Shown piece after piece: positions 1 to 11,515 of a stretch of 64,000 nt of DNA. The notes beneath the pieces were generated by a model. It worked only from the letters and a program-made list of their open reading frames with translations, was not told the DNA's origin and ran no database searches. The position numbers were made by a program, and so were the translations under genes. The stretch is from Isoetes taiwanensis (Eukaryota; Streptophyta; Lycopodiopsida; Isoetales; Isoetaceae), in contig JAJEKV010000040.1 in assembly GCA_021234155.1 (NCBI GenBank), positions 6,039,278 through 6,103,277 on the forward strand. The letters are read 5' to 3'. The number at the start of each line of letters is the position of its first letter. The stretch's first letter is position 1.

Positions 1-294
1 CTTTATCATCCTTCCCAAATCTGCTCATCATCCTCCCAATTCAAATTAAGGTCAGTTTCTATATAGTTTCTGCTATGATCCATCCTACCAAAACCATTTG
101 TGCTTCTGCCAATAGACAACATGTTAACACATTTAATTGATCTTATAGTAAATTTAGTTAGAGAAATATGTTTAACATCATAAACAAACATACCGACTTA
201 CTTGCTAGATGTATGAATGTTGCCAATTTGATTTTTTTTTTTGAAAAACGTTAGTCCCATAATTTCGCCAATTAAGTCACAACTTCTTGTTAAC

Positions 295-612
295 GCAGGG
301 TAAAAATCTGTATAGAAACAGCGGCACGCGAGATGCAGAGATTTGTGTTTTCAGGAAAAGAAACACCGACACGTGTCAAAGCATTATTGGAGTTGTGGCA
401 GAATTGAAGGTAAGGATTCTTCCGGGATAGAATCAGTGGAATGGGGGGTAGAAACAGTTGAATGCAGAGCAGAGACAGCAGAATGCAGGGTAAAAATCTG
501 TATAGAAACAACGGCACGCGAGATGCAAAGATTTGTGTTTTCAGGAAAAGAAACACTGACACGTGTCAAAGCATTGTTGGACACTGTGATAGAATTGAAG
601 GTAAGGATTCTT
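295..612. repeat. Tandem duplication, 190-bp period
   Basis: A block beginning GCAGGGTAAAAATCTGTATA at 295 recurs at 485. The first copy and the start of the second run on with only scattered substitutions to a shared GGTAAGGATTCTT end near 420 and 612. Short ORFs on both strands here are by-products of the duplication. Function unknown. Confidence 0.85.
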
Positions 613-2560
613 TCCGTACACAGAATTGCACCTAAAAAGCAATTATTGAAACGTAAAGATTTGGGTAGACATGGCAGATAAAGGGTTTTTTTGGAGCGCG
701 CTCCTCTCTCTCTCTCTCTGCGCTTCATCTCGGCAGTGATGGCATTTCCAGCCGAAACATTGTCGCTGCTGTTTTAGATCCTTGCTTGGAGTTAGATATG
801 GCAGTTTAGGAGTGTCGGGATCTTTCTGGAGTTATTTTGGTAAGATCGGCCAAAAATCAGGTTCTATTTTGCAAGATCGGCTAAAGATTGTGGTTCCTTG
901 AGGTTTCTTGAGCTTTTTTTGTAAATCCGACGTGTGGAGGTGGAGAATGGCTACCTGTGAAGTTCTAATCTGATTTAAAGCGTTGCATGTTATCGGCCTT
1001 AGATTATAAAAGAAGCAGGCCCCTCTAGCAGATTCGTTGATGCAGATCCATTGATTCATGGAAGCTAGACTTGGATCTGTCGACATGGTAAGTCTCCTCA
1101 ATAAACGGCCTCTTCCATTTTTCTGTAAAAATTTCAATCGACTTCACTCTGTTTACTTCAAAGCAGACCATTCCGGCCCTTAGAACCAATCTTTGGCATA
1201 GATCTGGATCTCCAGAATGAAGGAAACTATGGATTTGGGATTCAAGGTGCGATCTATAGATTCCAAAGCTATTCTTATATTTAATTTTATTCTTTTGCTC
1301 CATCTAATCACTGTCGCTACTCCTTTTGCATGTCGAATCTATGACAGTCAGTCTCACAGACCTGCATGATATGGTGTTCGTAGCACAGGCCACCAGGATA
1401 TGGTTTTTGTGGCACAGGCTGGTATCTGCGGGCACTCCGGCAGATGTTTGAGATGTCATCACAAGCCGGCAATTTGTTGCACAGGCCCTGTTTTTTGTCG
1501 AGCAAATAAAGAATGCAATTAAAAAAATGTTAGAATGCAAAGAATGCACGTAATATTAAAGAATGTAACTAACACTACAATTCCGGAAAAGAATGTTGTA
1601 CACGTGGCGCTCTAGGATTGAACAATAACTCAGAATGGAAAGTACCCAATCTTTACGTAAAAATAACTCTAACTAGGGTCTGAATCGTAGTCTACATGGT
1701 TAAAGCCAACCCTCTTACCAAATTGGCTAGCTAATGTATATTTCTAGCACCTTATTTAATAAGATTGAAATCTGGCTGATAACAGGAGAGAGTATCAACC
1801 AAGCATTACAGGTTTGCGATACAGGGTTTGCATAGCGGCTTTGCGTATGCCCTAAGAGCTGTAGATTTCCTTACAAGGCTGCCACTTCTGGTAGAAAATA
1901 GCTCATGAATGAGGTGTTAGAAACCTAATGCAATAGGTCCCAAAAGCCCTATCTGCAACGGATTATTTGCATTGATTAAACCCCAGTTTGATTGCTTTCG
2001 TGATTCTGGCTCTAGCTTAGCAGAATACGCTGATTCTGGCTTTAGCTTAGCAGAATCTGCTGATTATTATTCAAGAATACGCTGATTTTGCTTACGCATG
2101 ACAATCCACAGGTTGTATGCACAAGTCGTCCCTAAGAATCATGATGAAACTGACAGTGGAAGGGGTGCAAATGCGTTCCTGGAACTCAAAATGAAGTAGA
2201 TATGGTTTCGATCCATACTGCAACCAGGTTTATTATAGTTCATTCAATATCTGATATAGAAGCTCATTTTGCTTGAGAAAAGTAGTTGAATACTTAGATT
2301 ATCTATATTATGACATGATATTATTAAGAAATACTGATAAAACGATTTGCCTTGGTAAAAGATTTGGATATTGATATATTGCAGTTTGTGAATAATATAG
2401 CTCGTAGATAGGACATCAGAATGTAACTTTGATATGGAAATACTCCATATGCTTTCTTAATAATTGGCTTATGTAGTTTAAATGGCACATTCTGCTTAAG
2501 TATGTACAGCCTGCTAATTAATAGCTGATGATATTGCAGGTTGAATATTCAATTGGTAAA
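613..2560. other. No gene recognised; CT-rich tract and a short tandem repeat
   Basis: I see no conserved coding sequence on either strand. A (CT)n tract lies at about 703-720. A 34-35-bp tandem repeat around TGATTCTGGCTTTAGCTTAG covers about 2,003-2,064. The small minus-strand ORFs here (for example 1,304-1,549) have no recognisable domain. Confidence 0.5.
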
Positions 2561-2566
2561 CTAAGA

Positions 2567-2745
2567 GTGCTTTCCCATGGGCAGAAAACCTCCAGGTTTC
2601 CTAGAGGTCTGGTTTGCTATTCCAATGTTCCCATGAAGAACCTGAGTGGATGAGGTTAAGAACCTCATTTGGAAAGTAAATCCCGACGATTACTTTTGGA
2701 CCTGGGTCTAACCTCATCCAGGTCCGTCCGTCGATGGGAAAGCAC
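2567..2745. mobile_element. Small MITE with about 12-bp terminal inverted repeats
   Basis: The segment starts GTGCTTTCCCAT and ends ATGGGAAAGCAC, a perfect 12-bp inverted repeat. CTAAGA lies directly before it (2,561-2,566) and again after it (2,747-2,752, one base beyond the terminus), which looks like a short target-site duplication. There is no coding capacity. Size and layout fit a non-autonomous DNA transposon; the superfamily is not certain. Confidence 0.65.
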
Positions 2746-2780
2746 CCTAAGATCAAGACAGTTATTTGTAGGATGGCATA

Positions 2781-2900
2781 TTCTAGACCTAGTTTTTGTA
2801 GCTCTACATTGGCAAAAAGCCACTTAATTTAGTTTGATGATTCTAGACCTAATTTCTGTAGCTCTACATTGGCAAAAAGCCACTTAATTTAGTTTGATGG
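2781..2900. repeat. 60-bp tandem duplication
   Basis: TTCTAGACCT at 2,781 starts a 60-bp unit repeated at 2,841 with very few differences. It lies between the MITE and the LINE. No coding function is seen. Confidence 0.9.
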
Positions 2901-3067
2901 ATTGAAAAGTTCAAGATCCAATTTTTTTTCTGAACGCTATATGCTAAGTGTTACCTTATGTCTGTGTTCGTTTCTTTCATTTTTCATTGGTTGACCATTG
3001 AAAAAAATAAAATATGTATTATTATAACCATTAGAACACAACAAATACAACAAATATTTTATTGTGA

Positions 3068-5400
3068 ATGGACGAGGGCGGCGAAGAAGCGGACGCGGCT
3101 GCCGGAATTCGACCTGGGTCCGACCCAGGTGTAATCAACGGGGCTCTATGGCCCCCGAAACGCCCTGCCAACGCCAGTGCAGGCTGGACATCAGCCATCT
3201 GGCAGACCTCAGGGATCTGCAAATCGTCCCCTGCCGATGGGGTTTTCAACAGTTCTGACCCAAAAATTGGGGCTTTTGCCCTGCATAAGGTAAACCATCC
3301 TGCCATTGCTTCAGATAAGAATCTAGGATCATTTGCAGCAGCCCCTGCTCCACATAGTACAAATCATTCCCCAAAGGGCAAGGGAGTAGGTAAGGCATTA
3401 GCAGGGGAAGATTTGGCCTCCAAGGCAAGTGTGAGTGCCATCAGTGCCATCCGAAAATTGAAAACTGCAATGTTAGGGGCAGGGATAGGAGATAGTGCAG
3501 GTGGGCAGAAAAAATTCACACAGTGCAACAGATCAGATTCATCCATGGTATCTTCTCCGTTGGAAGAAGCAGAAACCGAAGTAAACGAAAAAGAACTAGA
3601 TGCAAATAAAAATTTAGCAGAGACGAAGCACCAACAAGGCTCTAAGGAAACGCCCCAGGCTTACAGTTCACCAGCACCACATACCCCTAGGCATAGAGCA
3701 ATCAACGAAACTGATAAGATCATGATGGAGGCTGAAGCAGATGATAATCAGGCATTCCCAAAGGACTTAAACAGAGGTAAGAGTTTTCCCTCTACATTAG
3801 TAGATAATGTGATCTTTCAGAACCAGAAACAGGATAGTGTAGCAGACAAAGTAAGAGTAGGAGAAGACCGGGGCCCGGCTAGAGGTAATGCAAGGAGTAA
3901 TGCAAGGGAGGCTTGGAAAAACAATGACACGATAGCAAGAGTTAACAAGCCTAGATTCTCAGAGTGGATAAAGAATAAGATGCCAACAGAAACAGCCAGG
4001 AGTTTGAGAGTAGAGGCAGCACTTAAAATAGTAGAAGCAGGTTTTGCTCAAGATCTGGGCAAACTGAACAAAGGCCAACTTGAAGAAAATGAAACTGAAA
4101 GTGCTGGAAATATGGAAGTAGACGAGGAGTCTAACTATCCAATAGCAGAGATAGATCATGGTATGCACGTAAAAGTGGTGGAGAACCTGGTATCACGATC
4201 TGTCATTGGTTTCTTTACAAGAGGATTCCTGGACCTCCGAAAACTGGAATACTGGCTCTCAGCACACACCTGAAGAAATTAGGCCTACCTCAACACGAAT
4301 CGCTAAAGGCACTAGGAAGTAACTTCTTTCTCATTCTTTTTTATAGCGAAGCAGTGGTAGATAAGATGGTGTCCCGCGCAGTAGACTCATTCATGGGAGA
4401 ATACATTTTATATCAATATTACTCACCTGGCTTCTCTCCCCATCAAATCTCGGCCATCAAAATTCCGTGTTGGTTAGAGATCGAACACTTACCTCCAGAC
4501 ATGTTGGTACCTGAATTCTTAAAGGTCATTGCTAACACAGTAGGAGCATATATCTCACATTCCATCGTCAAAGGACCAAAGATTTGTGTAGCAATACCGG
4601 CAACATCAGGCATACCTAAAGGGGTGGTAGTTAAGAGTGGCAAATGCTCTTTCAAGTTCCCCCTGAAACTGACCAATAGATGGGAAATATACAGAATGTT
4701 CCCGGACATAAAGATTGAAGGACTAGAAGAGAACCCCCAAGTCAGGTCTAGAAAAGCTGGGACTTCTCAACAACAAGCTCCGACTGGCCTTAATGATCCT
4801 CCCACATCCAATGGTGCACCAGTTAGCCATCCCATCACTCAAGTAAGTATCACCCCATGCGCCCCTAGCCAGGGAGGTGAGAATCACTGCTCCAACATCG
4901 TGGGAAAGCTAGCTAATGAATCGACAATACAGCCCAGTAATCTCACAAGTTTACCAAAAGCAGATGATCAGTCATGGGAAGTGGTAGGTTCCAAACAAAA
5001 AGGGAGAACTAGGAACATTGCTCGGAGGAGCGGAGCACTCCGGTCAAAACCTCTTCCCCAGGCATCTCCGAGTACTCACATTGCTCTAGGAGTAAAAAAT
5101 CCTTTCTCTCAGTACATTCTGGAAACAACAAACACAGAGAAGGGAACACTTTCTGAAGCGGAAGGAGGGATTGGGAGAGATATAGTGGTATATGGGGAAT
5201 TGGATGAAATAGAGAGAGTCATTCTCCCAAACAAAAATAAGTGGGCGGATCTAATGGAAGAGGAGGATAAGGTGGATGAAGACCCCCCTACTCTAACAGG
5301 GAAAAAAAACAAAAAGTTAACAAGCACAAGTCTAGAAGAAGAAGGGTTGGATAGCATGAAAAGGAAAAAGGGTCCGGAAACATCTCTTTATGAATCATAA
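3068..5400 (+). pseudogene. LINE ORF1, DUF4283-like, one frameshift
   Basis: ORF1 encodes the RNA-binding, gag-like protein of the LINE. The first frame runs from ATG 3,068 to a stop at 4,271-4,273. The homologous reading resumes in another frame a few bases earlier (LKKLGLPQHESLKALG at about 4,268 onward) and continues to 5,400. The DUF4283-like core covers about 4,150-4,710, with YSPGFSP and a SHSIVKGPKICV motif. The same motifs occur in the minus-strand fragment at 61,253-61,921, which supports joining the two parts. No CCHC zinc knuckle is visible. The C-terminal third is low-complexity and acidic/lysine-rich. Confidence 0.85.
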
Positions 5401-8400
5401 AATTCTCAGTTGGAATATTAGGGGAGTAAAATCCTCTGAATACAAGAAGAGTAGGTTAGCAAGCACCATAAAGGGGATCAACCCGGATGTGATATGCTTA
5501 CAAGAACATAAGTGCAAAAAGGAAGAAATACATGAGCTGTTCAAAGTAATAGGCAATGAATACGTGGGTATTGCTGCAGTAAAGGAAACTTCTAGTGCAG
5601 GGACCCTCATCGCGTGGAAAAAAGAAGTAAAAGTATGTGAGTCACAGGTAGACAGATTTGGGAGATGGCCTTTAATCTTATGGCAACATGAAGGTAAAGT
5701 ATGGGGCTTGGTGAACGTTTACGCCCATAACAACCCCAGAGGTAGAGGAGCCCTATGGGCCACTCTTAGGCACACATTAAAAGGTTTCGGGAACAAGGTA
5801 GCTTGGCTAATGGTAGGAGATTTTAATGGTGGAGGCAGCTGAGGATAGACAAGGGGTATCATCTGCAATTGTGCATGGGTTTGAGAAAGTACAGTGGTGC
5901 AAACTGTTAGAAGATATAGGCTTCATGGAAGTCGACGGAGATAAGGGCTATACATGGTGTAACGGATGGATAGGCATGGGTAGGACTTATGCAAGACATG
6001 ATAGATGCTACATCAACGATGAGGCACTTACCATCCTTCCAAATGTGCATAGATCCAACCTTCTACAAAATGCTATCTCGGATCACAATCCACAGGTCAT
6101 ATCTACCCAGATTCGCCAGATTAGAACCTCTAAAATAGTATTCAAACTCAACACTAGATATCTGAAAGATCCAGAATTTGTGGAGGCTTGTAAAAGCATA
6201 TGGCAATCCACCTTTAGAACGGGCTCAGGGATGGAAACCATGATAACGGCCCTGGGTAATATAAAAAATTATGCCAAAAGTTGGGGTAGAGCTAAAGTGC
6301 AAAGGGAGAGGGGAGAGTTGGATAGCCTCTACAATCAGCTCCACTCACTTAGAGCATTGGGCCCGAATGATGGGATAGAGGAGAAGGGAATAATAGAACA
6401 GATAAAGGCACTAGAGGAAATCAAGATAATGGAGAACAGATGCAAAGTAGGATTGACTTGGCTAAATGAAGGTGATAAATGCACCAAGTTCTTCTTTAAG
6501 TCAGCTAAAGAAACGAAGAGGTCGTCTACTCTATCATCCATTGCATTAGGCGACGGCTCGATCCCTCAAATCCCCAGGGGATCTAAAAAGGTACTTACAC
6601 AATCATTTCCAAGGTTTTTTTGGGGAACATAACTTGCCATTCCAAGATACATATGAAGAGCTAGTGATCTCAAAAGTTTCATCTATAATGAGCTCTAGCC
6701 AAAAAGATATTCTGAGTCGCTCTCTCTCTACGGAGGATCTTGAAAAAAGCCACCCTCTTATTGGCTAAGAATAAATGTCCGGGTATGGATGGAATTCCCA
6801 TCGAATTCTACCAATGCAATTCGGGAATGGATTAAAAATGATATCTTTTCTGCATACACATACTTCTTGCAAGCTGAAAATTTAAATCCAAGATTGAATA
6901 CATGCTGCATTGCCTTGGTACCCAAGTGTAAGGAGCCAAGCACAATTAACGATTAGAGGCCTATCACACTCCTATCTGCATTTTACAAAATCATAGCCAA
7001 GGCTATGGCAGAGAAGATCAAACCAATTTTAGCGGAAGGTATCTCACAGGCTCAATCTGGCTTCTTACCGGGTAGGAGTATTCTGGGCAATGTGGCAGCA
7101 GCTTTTGAAGGGTTGCACTGGGCCAGAAAAACAGGACAAAAAGTAGCCTATCTAAAGCTAGATTTCACCAAGGCATATGACAGCATTAGATGGAGTTTTC
7201 TGCATAAAATGATGCTCAAGCTGGGTTGTGGGGATATTTTTACAGAAGGGGTAATGAAACTATTGAGATCAGCTCGAGCCTCAGTCTTATTTCAAGGTGA
7301 ATCATCTCTTATATTTGAGATTAAGAGGGGCACCAGGCAAGGTTGTCCCCTGGCTCCCTTCCTCTTCAATATAGCAGCAGAAGCTCTCTCACAGTTATTC
7401 CTGCAAGTATCTGCAGACGGTCTCATTCAGGGACTAGAAATGTGGGACGGTTCTCAACAAATCTGTAACCAGTATGCAGACGACTCATTTCTGTTTATCG
7501 AGGCAGAGGAAAACAATATGTCATGTGCAGGACAACTACTGGCCACCTTCTCAATAGCTTCAGGTTGCCTCATAAATTGGAAAAAATGCTCAGTGCAGTG
7601 GCCTTTGGAGAACATGCATCCCATATGTTTGGAAAGCTTACCATGGAAAATTATCCCAGAGGGTGAACACTCCAGCTTGTTAGGAATCCCAGTGGGCATT
7701 AACATCACTAGTGCACGAATATGGGATGAAATGCTACTAGGCCTACATAAACACCTAAATTGGTGGAAGTAGCAAATTTATCCCTTGCAGGGAGGATTAC
7801 TGTGGCAAAACATGTGCTAAGTAATACTTATGTATATATATCATCAATTCTACTTGCTCCGAGGGAGAAGGTGCAGGAGTTAGAAGGGCTGATTCGAAAC
7901 TTCATCTGGGGAGGTAATGAAGAAGGTGCAACGATCAAAATTGCTTGGTGGAAGTGCAAGAGGGACAAAGCAGGAGGGGGAATTGGTATGTTTGACATAG
8001 TCTTACAGAGCAAAGTATTAATAGCCAAATTCATATGGATGATTCTTCAGGAAAAGGTGAAGTCTCCAGGTTTGCACCTCATCAACCAAGCTCTATTATA
8101 TTCTTGTAAGCATAGTAAGCCCTCCGTCAAGGTCTCGCTTCCATGGTCTCTCTTTTTTTATCTCAAGCCATGTAAAGAAGCCTCCCCCTTCCTGAAGGGT
8201 CTTATTTCGGCTTGGAATGCCATAAAAAAACTTTTCACGCTTGATATCAGCAAATTTAAAGCAGGGACCTCCCCTCCATGGTGGGTACCAGTGGAATTGC
8301 ACAATAAACAAGGCCCATTAGGTATAGTGGCTGACGCAAGGATTGTGAAGAGATGGAAAAACTGTGGTATACATTCTTGTGCTTAGTGGTATATGGGAGA

Positions 8401-9148
8401 GCACCTGGCCAGTTGGGAAGCATTTCAAGTCTGTTTTGGTTTAAAGGAGGCAGACAAGATAATTTGGGAATGTGTGGCTTCCGTACTCCCAAACACAATA
8501 AATAGAGGAGATCAAAGTCCATGGGTCGTACATCCTTCGATACAGCCAAACAAGTTTGTGAAGTCATGCTACAGTAGTTTGAAGACTAAGGGATTTCTTT
8601 CAGTATCTCCCAAGTGGGAGCTAGTGATCACGGAGGACATCCTTAAAAACATCCGAGAAACGCTTGGCTGAAATTCCTCCCCACCTAATCAACGCCTTTC
8701 TTTGTCAAGTGATCCACGTGGTCCCAAGGGTCAATCATCTAGTCTCCAAATGGGACAATAACATGAGCCCACTTTGCCCTATGTGTGAAGAGGAAGAAGA
8801 ATCCATAGAACATTGTCTCGGTGGAATGTGGGATGCCGCATGAAGTATGGGCCTGAGTCCGGATAGGTTCGAATACCCCTTAGGAACCAAAGAATTGCTT
8901 TGCTAGAATTCTCCCTCCGTAATGGTGTCCCAAGAAGAAGATTTCTTTTCACATAGCCGGGCCCGGACAATCGGTCAATATGGAAAAGGAGGAATGCCCG
9001 AGTCTTCACCGAGAATCAGGAGGTATTCATATCATCAACTCAGCTACTTCACCTGGTACTTGAAAGACTTAAAAAATTTAGGCTAGTTTTTAAAAGTGAA
9101 GAAGAGATAAATGAAGAAATATGGGGCACCTATTTTAATCTGGTCTAG
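5390..9148 (+). pseudogene. LINE ORF2: endonuclease, reverse transcriptase, C-terminal Zn motif
   Basis: ORF2 begins at ATG 5,390 inside the end of ORF1. The AP-endonuclease starts ILSWNIRG and reaches GDFN at about 5,818-5,829, where a one-base frameshift moves it into the frame MVEAAEDRQG. The linker to about 6,600 is intact. From 6,600 to 7,000 several breaks interrupt the finger region, with the PGMDGIPIEFY motif still readable near 6,780. The reverse transcriptase (7,005-7,772) keeps FLPGRS, LDFTKAYDS, GTRQGCPLAP and YADDS. The C-terminal part is in pieces (7,760-8,386, 8,393-8,671), with CPMCEEEEESIEHCL at about 8,775, and ends WGTYFNLV plus stop at 9,146-9,148. No RNase H domain was recognised. 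Confidence 0.9.
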
Positions 9149-9272
9149 GTCGGGAAAGAGAATAGTACAAGCTGGAGATACGTAACTACCCCCATCTCAT
9201 ATTCGTGGATGGGTGCACCTCTGCCAAGTGGCTTTGTATCATTCTCTCTAAGTAAATAAAATCTTTTTTTAT

Positions 9273-9303
<31 letters not shown>

Positions 9304-9304
9304 A

Positions 9305-11032
9305 CACAAAATCCGCCATACATTTGCAATGCATGATGCATAGACAACACCGAAATTTGTAGGTACAGGAGAAGCATCATCGAAACCCCATGCCTTGGCC
9401 CATCGCTTCACAAAGCTTCGAAAAAATCATAACAAAAAATATACACCTGTTCTTCATCGAGAGCACTGCCAATAGCGGATCATAAACCAACAACGAAGTT
9501 TGAAGGTAGAATCAGCGGAAATAAACTCCAAGGAGCACAACAGATTCCTGATGCTCGACCAGAGCTTCAAGCTGATGAATCTCTTTTAAGCGGCCTTATG
9601 GCTACGACCCTACAACACATCTACGAAACAAAAACTCCCTTTCAAGTGCTGCAAATTCCTCTCAGGAAACATGTTCAAGAATGTCTTGTTCGGCCATAGC
9701 TCTTCCTTGTTCATTCAACGATGCAAGATCCAGCGACATTTGAGGTCAAGAATTCAAAGCAACCAAAAATAGAAGTCCACGTGCAATAAAACTTCCAAAA
9801 AACAAACCATTCAAAACTATTTTTAATCACCCCGCTATTTAAAACCTTCCCCATCCTTTAAAAAAAAAAAGATCTTTTGCGAACCTTATTGAGTTGGATT
9901 TTTGAGCCATAACTTGCAAACGGATCTTATTGCAAGGCTTCAACTTGTCGGATCTTTGGACAGAGCTTCTTGTTGGATCTTATTGCAAAGCACATGGTTG
10001 CAAAGCTTTTTCCTATTGCAAAGCTTCTTGCCAGATTTTGTCGCAGAGCTTCTTGCCGGATCTTATTACAGGTATGCTGGAGAGATGCTGCAACTTGATC
10101 AAAGATTAGCTTTAAGAACTCGATTCTCCAGCTTATATATTGTAAAGCAATGACATTTGGTCTGCCATTCCTTGTTTATCTGGTGGGCTCCTCAAATAGG
10201 GAAATGACATCCCCCTATACATCTCAAGTTAAAACTAACTGAGAGCAAAATGCACAATGGATGATCAGTGATAATTGAGAGTCCCAACGTATATTTTGAC
10301 CCTTGCATGTTTACCATTCTCATGCTAATTGTGTATTGAATGGCTGTAGGTACGAGACTCTCCTCTAATTGCATATGTTTTTACAAGTTTTTTCTAGCTT
10401 GAAGGAAGATGAAGGCTTTGGAGGGAAACAGGCCATAGATTTGCTTCTTGAAGTCTTTGTGCAACTTTGGATATGAGACAAGATACATTCCTGGCTCTAT
10501 TTACATGCTATGTATTTCTAGATCAAACCATTTTTTATACTCTCAATGATATATACTTTATAGTTGGTGATAAGCTTTATGATTTTTTATAGAATGCTGC
10601 AAGATGGTCTACAACCAAATATGAAGCACAAATCAATTGAAAAGATTGCTTTTGACATTATGAGCATGGTTGTTTACCTAAGACAAGAAATGCAGATTGT
10701 AAACATTACAAACTCGTATAATGAATGTTACATTCTAATACAATGGCTTGAACTTCTCATGGTATATCATGCATCAAAATGGCTTATGTGGCAATTGTTT
10801 CAATCTTCTAGGGATTTAGAGTGTAACATGCTTCAAAGGTAAAGATTGTGAGAAAATTTATGGGTTATGCTGACTGGTTTATTTAACGTGGATGGGATAT
10901 GGGGTAACATGCTAGAAGGGCTCATTCTAGTGGTCGGAAGATAAGGGATTTACCCAGGAAGATGTCTTGTCTAGTTTTTACTAGTTCAAGCCGAGCTCTT
11001 TTGGAATTGGTTAAGGGGCAGGAAAAAAGTAA
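9305..11032. other. No gene recognised; degenerate short repeat
   Basis: This stretch lies between the LINE tail and the malectin exon of the minus-strand gene. At about 9,915-10,075 there are several imperfect repeats of a GCTTCTTGCCGGATCTTATT-type unit. On the minus strand I looked for the second malectin exon, transmembrane segment and kinase expected downstream of 11,124 and saw none. Confidence 0.5.
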
Positions 11033-11071
11033 AAGAAAAAGAAAAAGAAAAAGAAAAAGAAAAAGAAAAAA
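11033..11071. repeat. (GAAAAA)n microsatellite
   Basis: About six consecutive AAAGAA/GAAAAA hexamers, directly downstream (on the minus strand) of the splice donor of the malectin exon. Confidence 0.9.
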
Positions 11072-11123
11072 CATATTTATAATGATCTTTCCAACTATTC
11101 TCTAAATTTCACACCATAAATAC

Positions 11124-11515
11124 CTGAATATAGATATCAAAAAGGCGCTTCCCAGTACTTTGCCATTTTGAATTGTTTGCACTTATTTCAATTTCTGCGA
11201 AATGTAACTCTACAGAATAGTTGCCATTCACCATGTCCAGACCAAAATATCTCAATGAGGTGGGAGAGCTCCGTGCTGTTTGATAAATAGATGGCTCAAT
11301 AGCAGACCCATTTGGAATATTAGAAACATCAATCTTATCCGTCGTCGTGCTAAGTAGATCAAATGTATCGCCATCAACATTATTAACATAGCCAGTACTA
11401 CTGATGGCCCAACGTCTACTTTGATGCATACTAACATTAGCATACTCCAAATAAGTAAGATCACCATCATAAGAACCCAGTTGTTTGCCTCCGCAATTGA
11501 TACCAATTTTAACAT
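11124..11515 (-). CDS. Malectin exon of the minus-strand receptor gene
   Basis: A 392-nt exon bounded by TACAG at its 5' side and CAG|GTATTT at its 3' side. It encodes the N-terminal two thirds of a malectin domain: INCGG, RRWAISSTGYV, SIYQTARSSPTSLRYFGL, YSVELHFAEIE, STGKRLFDIYIQ. It aligns along its length with the plus-strand exon 49,926-50,305 and ends at the same IQ codon. Malectin domains in these receptors are extracellular and are thought to bind carbohydrate-related ligands. The reading frame is open. Confidence 0.93.

Larger units (their letters stand above)
3031..9304 (+). mobile_element. Nearly full-length L1-type LINE, decayed
   Basis: A non-LTR retrotransposon with ORF1, ORF2 and a 27-nt poly(A) tail at 9,278-9,304 preceded by AAATAAAATC. 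ORF1 and ORF2 overlap across ATGAATCATAA. The 5' limit is approximate because I could not find a convincing target-site duplication. Several frameshifts and stops make it non-autonomous. A 5'-truncated relative lies at 42,105-43,366. It sits beyond the last detected exon of the minus-strand receptor gene. Confidence 0.93.

Noticed and set aside
9902-10153. 83-codon ORF as a gene
   Set aside because: It consists of degenerate short repeats of a GCTTCTTGCCGGATCTTATT-type unit and has no domain.
1-11100. Missing kinase exons of the minus-strand gene
   Set aside because: I read the minus strand of this stretch for HRD, DFG and APE motifs and the malectin C-terminal exon and saw none.
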